Shown piece by piece: positions 1 to 5,480 of a stretch of 6,193 nt of DNA; positions within the stretch are counted from its first letter, which is position 1; each line of letters opens with the position of its first letter. Source of the DNA: a bacterium. Its GTDB lineage: Bacteria > Myxococcota_A > Bradymonadia > UBA7976 > UBA1532. Location: contig JAUHVS010000381.1 in assembly GCA_030424955.1 (NCBI GenBank), positions 1-6,193 on the forward strand. The letters run 5' to 3'. Both the position numbers and the translations under genes were made by a program. Below the pieces are notes generated by a model. The model saw only the letters and a list, made by a program, of their open reading frames with translations, did not search any database and was not told the origin of the DNA.

Positions 1-1835
1 CGCTGTCGGGCCGCCTGCCCGAGCCGGCCGCGCCGCGCCCCGAGCCCGACGCCGCCGAGGCCGTCGAGGGCAAGGCCCCGCTGGTGCCCCCGCGGGTGAC
101 CCGGCCCAAGCCGGCGCCCGGCGAAGAGGATCCCACCCGCATGCTGGCGGCCCCCGCCCGGGCGGCGCGCTTCCAGCACCCGGCGCGGCTGGACAACACC
201 GACGAGCCCACCGCGCAGGTGCCGGCCCCGCTCGGCGCCGACGGGAGCCAGGAGCCCACCCGGCTGCGCCCCGCGCCGGCCCGGCTGCCCACCCCCAGCA
301 CCGAGCCCACCCGGGAGGCCGCCGTCATCGAGCCCGCGGGGCTGGCGAGCCCGTCGGGGGAGTTCACCGACATCCTGCTGGCCGAGCGCCCCCCGGAGGC
401 CGAGCCGCCCGCCCGCCGCGCGCCGGGCCCCCTGGGCCCGCCCGAGGATGGCTTCGAGCCGTCGATCTGGCCGAGCCCCGTGCCGCCCCGCGCGCCGGCG
501 GCGAGCGATCTCGAGAACATCCTGGGCGACCTGGCCAGCGGCCGCCCCAGCGGCGATCGCCACTCCGGCTGGGTGATCGAGATCGCCCGCTGCGTGGACG
601 GCGTCGTCGCCGACAGCCGGGTGCTGCACCGCGGCGAGCGCTACCCCCAGACCCAGCCCCTGGTGCGCCACCACGGCGAGCGCGCCGCGCTGTGCATCCC
701 CGCAGGCGCCACCGGCCGGCGCTTCCACCTGGGCGCGAGCGAGACGGTGCCCGAGGGCCCCATCGAGATCCCCCTGGAGCCGGGCGACCGCGCGCTGGTG
801 CAGTGGGCCAACGCCACCTGGCGCATCCGGGTGGACTACGCCGCGCGGGACGCCGGCCGGGCCACGGGGCGCCGCAAGCCGTGGGGCGTGTGGCTGCTGG
901 CCGCCGGGGCCGGCGCGCTGCTGCACGGCCTGTTCGCCCTGGGCGTGGTGTCCCTGGACGCCGCCGGCGTGCAGCTCACCGTCGACGAGCCGCCGCCGAA
1001 GGAGCGCTTCGCGAGCCTGCAGGCCCTCAAGCCGCTGCCGCCCAAGGCCCCCACGCCGCCGAAGGCCAAGCCCCCGAAGCCCAAGCCCCCCAAGCCGACG
1101 CCTGACCGCGCCCGGCCCACGCCGCCGGCCGATCCGGCCGAGGCCACCCCGGCCCTGCCCGACGCCGCCCGCCGGCGGGTGCGGCGCAAGATGCAGAACG
1201 CGCGCACCAAGGCGCAGAGCGACGCCGACGCGCTGCTGGCCGCCGTGAACGCGGCGCCCGACGCGCGGCCCGACGCCGACGCCGTGACGCTGAAGGACGT
1301 GGCCCGCAACATCGACGCGGTGGGCCAGGCCGGCCCCGCGGCGGATCTGGCGGTGCCGGGCGTCGGCACCCCGCTGCCGGGCGGCGACGTCAACCTCGGC
1401 CGCACCCGCGCGCCCCTGTCCACCACCGGCGGCGCCCAGGTGGGCCGCGACGTGGGCCGGCTGGGCACCAAGCGCACCAAGGGCAGCGGCCCCGTGCGCG
1501 GCAAGGTGCGCAACCTGTCGAGCCGCACCAAGGTGTCGAGCTGCAGCCTGAGCAAGGGCGACGTGCGCGCCGCCGTCGACCGCAACCAGGGCCGCATCGT
1601 CGGCTGCTACGAGAAGGCCCTGCTCAAGGCGACCCTGTCGGGCAAGCTCACCGTCGAGTGGCGCATCAGCCCCAAGGGTGAGGTGCGCGGCGCCAAGATC
1701 AAGTCGTCAACCCTGGGCGATCCCGCCGTGGCGAGCTGTGTGCTCGGCATCATCCGCGGCACGAGGTTCCCTGCCCCGCCGGACGGCGGGGAGTGCGTCA
1801 TCGCCTACCCGTTCATCTTCAGCCCGAGCCAGTGA
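1..1835 (+). CDS. AgmX/PglI C-terminal domain (TonB-like) membrane protein, 5' partial
   Basis: The frame is open from base 3 with no stop, so the gene very probably begins before the window; a GTG at 84 (583 residues to the stop) is a possible internal start with only a weak AAGG upstream. Numbering here is from that GTG. Residues 1-135 are Pro/Ala-rich with repeated (E/D)PTR-type motifs. Residues 162-252 look like a compact beta-rich domain. RRKP (263-266) then leads into a membrane helix at 267-289, so the N-terminal half should be cytoplasmic. Residues 302-348 form a Pro/Lys-rich, TonB-like stalk, followed by a basic helix (361-390) and a Gly-rich linker. Residues 485-583 match the AgmX/PglI C-terminal domain (VRGKV linker, GCYEKAL, SGKLTVEW, VASCVLGIIRGTRFP), with cysteines 487, 508, 552 and 571. 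Family members are linked to gliding motility or envelope energy coupling in myxobacteria; the exact role here is unknown. No ExbB/ExbD partner lies in the window. Confidence 0.85.
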   Translation, partial: LSGRLPEPAAPRPEPDAAEAVEGKAPLVPPRVTRPKPAPGEEDPTRMLAAPARAARFQHPARLDNTDEPTAQVPAPLGADGSQEPTRLRPAPARLPTPSTEPTREAAVIEPAGLASPSGEFTDILLAERPPEAEPPARRAPGPLGPPEDGFEPSIWPSPVPPRAPAASDLENILGDLASGRPSGDRHSGWVIEIARCVDGVVADSRVLHRGERYPQTQPLVRHHGERAALCIPAGATGRRFHLGASETVPEGPIEIPLEPGDRALVQWANATWRIRVDYAARDAGRATGRRKPWGVWLLAAGAGALLHGLFALGVVSLDAAGVQLTVDEPPPKERFASLQALKPLPPKAPTPPKAKPPKPKPPKPTPDRARPTPPADPAEATPALPDAARRRVRRKMQNARTKAQSDADALLAAVNAAPDARPDADAVTLKDVARNIDAVGQAGPAADLAVPGVGTPLPGGDVNLGRTRAPLSTTGGAQVGRDVGRLGTKRTKGSGPVRGKVRNLSSRTKVSSCSLSKGDVRAAVDRNQGRIVGCYEKALLKATLSGKLTVEWRISPKGEVRGAKIKSSTLGDPAVASCVLGIIRGTRFPAPPDGGECVIAYPFIFSPSQ

Positions 1836-1876
1836 GCCCGAGCCAGTGAGCCCGTGACCCCGGGCCCGTGACCCCT
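1821..1876. repeat. Four-unit 14-bp tandem repeat across a stop codon
   Basis: Two identical 14-bp units (agcccgagccagtg at 1821-1834 and 1835-1848) are followed in the same 14-bp register by two related units (1849-1862 and 1863-1876). The latter two share gcccgtgacccc and match each other at 12 of 14 positions. The first unit encodes the last four residues (SPSQ) of the AgmX-like protein, and the stop TGA at 1833-1835 takes its final A from the second unit. The pattern looks like local slippage duplication. Confidence 0.8.
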
Positions 1877-1893
1877 GCGAGGGGCCGCGGCCC
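1872..1893. other. GC-rich inverted repeats in the intergenic gap
   Basis: The 88-bp gap between the AgmX-like gene and the lipoprotein gene (1836-1923) holds the end of the 14-bp repeats. It also has a small cccc/gggg hairpin (1872-1875 with 1881-1884, loop tgcga) and an overlapping perfect 12-bp palindrome, gggccgcggccc, at 1882-1893. There is no T-tract, so this is not a standard intrinsic terminator. It could be a weak terminator, an operator or a chance GC palindrome. I could not identify a promoter in this gap. Confidence 0.35.
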
Positions 1894-1913
1894 GCTCACC
1901 CTCAAGTCGTCGT

Positions 1914-1917
1914 GGAG
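1914..1917 (+). promoter_or_regulatory. Ribosome binding site deciding the lipoprotein start
   Basis: GGAG lies 6 bases before the GTG at 1924. The alternative in-frame GTG at 1912 has no purine-rich site upstream and would itself contain this GGAG. The site therefore favours 1924. Confidence 0.65.
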
Positions 1918-1923
1918 TCTGCT

Positions 1924-3177
1924 GTGTCCCGTTCCCTGTGGCTGTGCCTGTGCGCTGTCTTTGCCCTGTCGGCCTGCGCCGACGATGACGATCCCGGCGC
2001 CGCCCAGGCCAGCCTGGACGGGGGCGCCACCGCCGACGCGGGGGCCGCCGATCTCGGCGGCGGCGCGGCGGACCTCGGCGAGCCCGACGGCGATCTGCCC
2101 GACGCCCTGCTGCCCGACGCCGAGCCCCCGGGGCCGGGCGAGCGGGGCCCCTACGCCGTGGGCTTCGCCACCGAGACCATCGAGTACATGGCCCCCGACG
2201 AGGCCGAGCCCCGGCCCCTCGACCTGCACTGGTGGTACCCCACCGACGCCACCGAGGGCGATCGGGTGCGCTACGGCAACCTGCTCACCCGCCCCGAGGT
2301 CTTCGGCGGCGCGCCGCCCCGCGACGCCCTGGCCGACGCCCCCGTGCTGGTGTTCTCCCACGGCAACGGCGGCTTCGCCGAGCAGAGCTACTTCTTCACC
2401 GAGTTCCTCAGCAGCCACGGCTGGGTGGTCGTCGCCCCCGATCACACCGGCAACACCTTCGCCCCGGGCGGCGGCAACCCGCCGATCTACCGCTTCTTCG
2501 AGCTGCGCCCCACCGACATCATCGCGGTGCTCGACCACGTCGACGCCCTGCCCGCCGAGCACCCGCTGGCCGGCCGCCTGAGCGCCGCCCGCGCCCTCGC
2601 CGGCCACAGCTTCGGCGGCTACACCACCCTCGCCGTGGGCGGCGCGGGCTACGACGTCGACGGCCTGCTCGCCCCCTGCCCCATGCCCCCCGAGAGCGAC
2701 GAGTGCCAGTACGTGGTGGCCTCCCAGGACCGCTACCGCGCGGGCTTCGGCGACGACCGGCTGCAGGCGCTCATCCCCATGACCCCCGCCGGGGCCAACC
2801 TGTTCGGGGGCGATCCCGGGCTGGCGGGCATCGAGACGCCCACGCTCATGATGACCGCCGGCCGCGACGCCACGCTGCCCAACCCGGCCGAGGGCGACCC
2901 CCTGTGGGCCGGCATCACCCAGGCCGACAGCCTGCGGCTCGACTTCCCCAACGCGGGGCACTTCACCTTCAGCGACGCCTGCACCCTGCCGGTGCCCGTC
3001 GGCGTGGGGGACGGCTGCGACGAGAGCTTCATCGAGCCCGTGCAGGCCCACGCCATCATCAACGCGTACGGCCTGGCCTTCCTGCGCCGGCACGTGCTGG
3101 GCGACGAGACGGACGCCGCGCTGCTGGACGCCGGCGGCTTCGGCGACGCCGACGTGGTGCGCTCGACCCCCGAATGA
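1924..3177 (+). CDS. Lipoprotein alpha/beta hydrolase (dienelactone hydrolase / PAF-acetylhydrolase-like)
   Basis: A 417-residue secreted lipoprotein, probably an esterase or lipase-like hydrolase; the substrate cannot be read from sequence. The start at GTG 1924 is chosen for its GGAG site and because it gives a normal lipoprotein signal, MSRSLWLCLCAVFALSAC, with lipobox LSAC and lipidated Cys18. Residue +2 is Ala, which under the E. coli rule suggests outer-membrane sorting. Residues 19-75 are an Asp/Ala/Gly/Pro-rich linker, a style common in myxobacterial lipoproteins. The hydrolase fold follows: oxyanion-loop motif HGNGG (146-150), VVVAPDHTGNTF (168-179), nucleophile elbow GHSFGG with Ser229, probable acid Asp315 in TAGRDA, and His346 in AGHFTF. 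Cys252/261 and Cys353/365 sit in loops and could form disulfides. It lies 88 bp after the AgmX-like gene and 90 bp before fhs, so co-transcription is possible but not shown. Confidence 0.85.
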   Translation: MSRSLWLCLCAVFALSACADDDDPGAAQASLDGGATADAGAADLGGGAADLGEPDGDLPDALLPDAEPPGPGERGPYAVGFATETIEYMAPDEAEPRPLDLHWWYPTDATEGDRVRYGNLLTRPEVFGGAPPRDALADAPVLVFSHGNGGFAEQSYFFTEFLSSHGWVVVAPDHTGNTFAPGGGNPPIYRFFELRPTDIIAVLDHVDALPAEHPLAGRLSAARALAGHSFGGYTTLAVGGAGYDVDGLLAPCPMPPESDECQYVVASQDRYRAGFGDDRLQALIPMTPAGANLFGGDPGLAGIETPTLMMTAGRDATLPNPAEGDPLWAGITQADSLRLDFPNAGHFTFSDACTLPVPVGVGDGCDESFIEPVQAHAIINAYGLAFLRRHVLGDETDAALLDAGGFGDADVVRSTPE

Positions 3178-3215
3178 ACCCCCGGCCGCCGGATGCCGAT
3201 GAGGTCGCCGATCGA

Positions 3216-3237
3216 CCGGGCGCCCGCAGGCGCTCGG
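3216..3237. other. Stem-loop between the hydrolase and fhs genes
   Basis: A 9-bp stem (3216-3224 with 3229-3237, one G-T wobble) closes a cgca loop in the 90-bp gap upstream of fhs. There is no T-tract after it, so it is not a classical intrinsic terminator. It could weaken read-through from the hydrolase gene or lie in the fhs 5' leader. It does not resemble a tetrahydrofolate riboswitch, which needs a much larger structured RNA. I see no clear promoter in this gap. Confidence 0.4.
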
Positions 3238-3258
3238 GCTGCCGACGCCCCAGCCCCC

Positions 3259-3263
3259 GAGGA
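3259..3263 (+). promoter_or_regulatory. Ribosome binding site of fhs
   Basis: GAGGA ends 4 bases before the ATG at 3268. It supports this ATG over an in-frame ATG at 3193, which would add 25 Pro/Ala-rich residues foreign to the family. Confidence 0.7.
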
Positions 3264-3267
3264 TCCC

Positions 3268-4932
3268 ATGCCGACCGATCTCGACATCGCCCAGGCCGCC
3301 ACGCCCCGCCCCATCCTGGACGTCGCGGCCGATCTCGGCCTCACCGCCGCTGATCTGCGCCCCTACGGCCACGACAAGGCGAAGGTGCGGCTCACCGCCG
3401 GCGCCGACAAGCCCATGGACGGCAAGCTGATCCTGGTGTCGGCCATCACGCCGACGCCCGCCGGCGAGGGCAAGACCACCGTCACCGTGGGCCTGGGCCA
3501 GGCCCTGGGGCAGCTGGGCAAGCGGGCCGCCGTGTGCGTGCGCGAGCCCAGCCTGGGCCCGGTGATGGGCATCAAGGGCGGGGCGACGGGCGGCGGCCAC
3601 GCGCAGGTCATCCCCATGGCCGACATCAACCTGCACTTCACCGGCGATCTGCACGCCATCACCAGCGCGCACAACACGCTGTCGGCCCTGGTGGACAACC
3701 ACCTGCACTTCGGCACGGGCCCCGGCCTGGACCCCCGGCGGGTGACCTGGAAGCGCGCCCTGGACGTCAGCGACCGCGCCCTGCGCAGCCTGGTGACGGG
3801 CCTGGGCGGCCGCAGCCAGGGCGTGCCGCGGGAGGCGGGCTTCGACATCACCGCCGCCAGCGAGGTGATGGCGGTGCTGTGCCTGGCCCGGGACCGCGCC
3901 GATCTGCGGGCGCGGCTGGCCCGCATCCAGGTGGGCGAGACCTTCGACCGCACCCCCGTGACCGCCGGCGATCTCAACGCCGACGGCGCCATGGCCGCGC
4001 TGCTCAACGACGCCATCGAGCCCAACCTGGTGCAGACCCTCGAGGGCACGCCCGCCTTCGTGCACGGCGGCCCCTTCGCCAACATCGCCCACGGCACCAG
4101 CACCGTCGTCGCCACCCGCATGGCCATGCGGCTGACGGACTACGTGGTGACCGAGGCCGGGTTCGGCTTCGACCTGGGCGCCGAGAAGTTCTTCGACATC
4201 GTCAGCCCCGCCGGGGGCTTCGCGCCGTCGGCGGTGGTGCTGGTGGCCACCGTGCGCGCGCTGAAGCTGCACGGCGGGGTGGCGCTGGCGGATCTCAAGC
4301 ACCCCAACCCCAACGCCGTGGCCGAGGGCCTGCCCAACCTCGAGAAGCACCTCGAGACGGCGCAGGGCTTCGAGGTGCCCGTGGTGGTGGCCATCAACCG
4401 CTTCACCGAGGACACCGACGAAGAGATCGAGGTCATCCGCGCGCGGATGCAGGCCCTTGGCGCGGCGGTCGAGGTCGCGGACGTCTGGGCCCACGGCGGC
4501 GAGGGCGCCCTGGCGCTGGCTGAGACCGTCGCGGCGCTGGCCGACGGCTTCACCGGGCAGGCGAAGCCGCTCTACACCCCCGACATGCCCGCCGAGGACA
4601 AGATCCGCGCGGTGGCGCGGGGGGCCTACGGGGCCGCCCGCGTCGAGTTCGCCCGGCCCGCCGTGCTGGCCCTCAACCGGGCCCGCAAGAACGGCCTGGG
4701 CCACCTGCCCGTGTGCATCGCCAAGACCCAGAAGTCCCTGAGCGATGATCCCACCCGCCTCAACCGGCCCCGGGACTTCACGCTCACCGTGCGCGACGTC
4801 GTGTACTCGGCGGGCGCGGGCTTCCTGGTGCCGCTCACCGGCGACATCCTGCGCATGCCCGGGCTGCCCAAGCGGCCCGCCGCCTTCGATCTGGGCGTCG
4901 ACGACGAGGGCCACATCACGGGGCTGATGTGA
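3268..4932 (+). CDS. fhs: Formate-tetrahydrofolate ligase (10-formyl-THF synthetase)
   Basis: A cytoplasmic enzyme (EC 6.3.4.3) joining formate to tetrahydrofolate at the cost of ATP. It makes 10-formyl-THF for purine synthesis and the one-carbon pool. The 554-residue product has the usual family length. Visible motifs are the ATP-binding loop PTPAGEGKTT (62-71, Lys69), REPSLGP (92-98), the glycine-rich GIKGGATGGGH (101-111), INLHFTGD (120-127), FGFDLGAEKFFD (299-310), the second family signature VATVRALKLHGG (326-337), NRFTEDTDEE (377-386), WAHGGEG (407-413) and a C-terminal VPLTGDILRMPGLPKRP. Arg92, Lys69, Phe379 and Trp407 appear to correspond to ligand-binding residues known in the Moorella enzyme; this mapping is from memory, not an alignment. 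The glycine-rich motif differs slightly from the classical AAGGGY form. The last codon and stop overlap the next gene. Nothing here indicates an acetogenic pathway; a biosynthetic role is more likely. Confidence 0.97.
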   Translation: MPTDLDIAQAATPRPILDVAADLGLTAADLRPYGHDKAKVRLTAGADKPMDGKLILVSAITPTPAGEGKTTVTVGLGQALGQLGKRAAVCVREPSLGPVMGIKGGATGGGHAQVIPMADINLHFTGDLHAITSAHNTLSALVDNHLHFGTGPGLDPRRVTWKRALDVSDRALRSLVTGLGGRSQGVPREAGFDITAASEVMAVLCLARDRADLRARLARIQVGETFDRTPVTAGDLNADGAMAALLNDAIEPNLVQTLEGTPAFVHGGPFANIAHGTSTVVATRMAMRLTDYVVTEAGFGFDLGAEKFFDIVSPAGGFAPSAVVLVATVRALKLHGGVALADLKHPNPNAVAEGLPNLEKHLETAQGFEVPVVVAINRFTEDTDEEIEVIRARMQALGAAVEVADVWAHGGEGALALAETVAALADGFTGQAKPLYTPDMPAEDKIRAVARGAYGAARVEFARPAVLALNRARKNGLGHLPVCIAKTQKSLSDDPTRLNRPRDFTLTVRDVVYSAGAGFLVPLTGDILRMPGLPKRPAAFDLGVDDEGHITGLM

Positions 4933-5459
4933 GCGACTATCAGGTGCGCCTGGCGACCCTCGACGATCTCGAGGCGCTGCTGGGCTACCAGACGCCGGTA
5001 GGGGGCGATCTCGACGCCACCCGGGCGCGCCTGAGGCATGACTTCGAGGTGCGCGTCCCCGCCGAGCGCACCCTGCTGGTGCTCGCGAGCGTCGCCGAGG
5101 GCGTCGTGGGCGTGGGCCGCTGCAGCTACATCGAGCGGCCCTACGAGGGCCTCGATCGCATCCCCAGCGGCTGGTACCTGCAGGGCGTGCGGGTCAGCCA
5201 GGGCTGGCGGCGGCAGGGCATCGGCCGCGCGCTGACGCGGCGGCGGCTGGAGTGGCTGGAGCGCCGCACCGACACCATCTACTACACCACCCTGGCGGGG
5301 AACCGGCCGAGCATCGCGCTGCACCGGGCCTTCGGGTTCGACGAGATCGCGCGGGGCGTGGACGCCCCGGCCGCCCCGGTGCGGGCCGACCGGCTGCTGT
5401 TCCGGCGGCAGCGCGCGGGGCTGATCCGCCCGCCCCCCGCGCCCGACACCCTGAGCTGA
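4929..5459 (+). CDS. GNAT-family N-acetyltransferase
   Basis: A 176-residue single-domain protein expected to transfer an acetyl group from acetyl-CoA to an unknown amine. The core is recognisable: strand beta4 and the pyrophosphate-binding loop in WYLQGVRVSQGWRRQGIGRAL (residues 82-102), where R94-x-x-G97-x-G99 fits the R/Q-x-x-G-x-G/A motif, and the C-terminal NRPSIALHRAFGF (125-137), the usual GNAT alpha4/beta7 region. The N-terminus (YQVRLATLDDLEALL) is also a typical GNAT opening. The start GTG at 4929 overlaps the fhs stop (GTGA), implying translational coupling; only a weak GGGG (4920-4923) precedes it. The tail after residue 160 is Pro-rich and probably disordered. Similar single-domain GNATs are often annotated as aminoglycoside-type or protein acetyltransferases, but nothing in the sequence identifies the substrate. 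Confidence 0.88.
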   Translation: MSDYQVRLATLDDLEALLGYQTPVGGDLDATRARLRHDFEVRVPAERTLLVLASVAEGVVGVGRCSYIERPYEGLDRIPSGWYLQGVRVSQGWRRQGIGRALTRRRLEWLERRTDTIYYTTLAGNRPSIALHRAFGFDEIARGVDAPAAPVRADRLLFRRQRAGLIRPPPAPDTLS

Positions 5460-5480
5460 CCCCCCGCCACAGGGCGGTCA
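5457..5480. terminator. Possible shared hairpin at convergent gene ends
   Basis: Between the convergent GNAT and AgmX-like genes, ccgcc (5464-5468) pairs with ggcgg (5473-5477) around an acag loop. The two stop codons form outer complementary arms (tgacc at 5457-5461, ggtca at 5476-5480), an alternative pairing that overlaps the inner stem on its right arm. No T-tract is present on either strand. It is at best a weak bidirectional terminator; the gap has no room for another. Confidence 0.3.

Noticed and set aside
1038..1104. CRISPR-like or minisatellite repeat in the c/a/g-rich tract
   Set aside because: The short repeats simply encode the Pro/Lys-rich stalk (PPKPK units) of the AgmX-like protein, with no spacer pattern.
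836..1597. A 253-residue minus-strand frame inside the AgmX-like gene
   Set aside because: It is an Arg/Ala/Ser-rich shadow of a gene with clear family motifs on the plus strand.
1912..1923. GTG at 1912 as start of the lipoprotein
   Set aside because: It has no ribosome binding site, and the GTG at 1924 is preceded by GGAG at proper spacing and gives a standard lipoprotein signal.
3193..3267. Upstream ATG extending fhs by 25 residues
   Set aside because: The extension is Pro/Ala-rich and unlike the family, while the ATG at 3268 has a well-placed GAGGA and gives the usual protein length.
2232..3353. A 373-residue plus-strand frame overlapping the hydrolase and the start of fhs
   Set aside because: The product is Arg/Pro/Gly-rich with no motif; the overlapping frame has the full catalytic triad.
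1819..4914. A 1031-residue open frame on the minus strand across three plus-strand genes
   Set aside because: It is opposite the well-supported hydrolase and fhs genes, and its product is low-complexity (Gly/Ala/His/Val/Gln-rich) with no domain I recognise. Long stop-free antisense frames are expected at this GC content.
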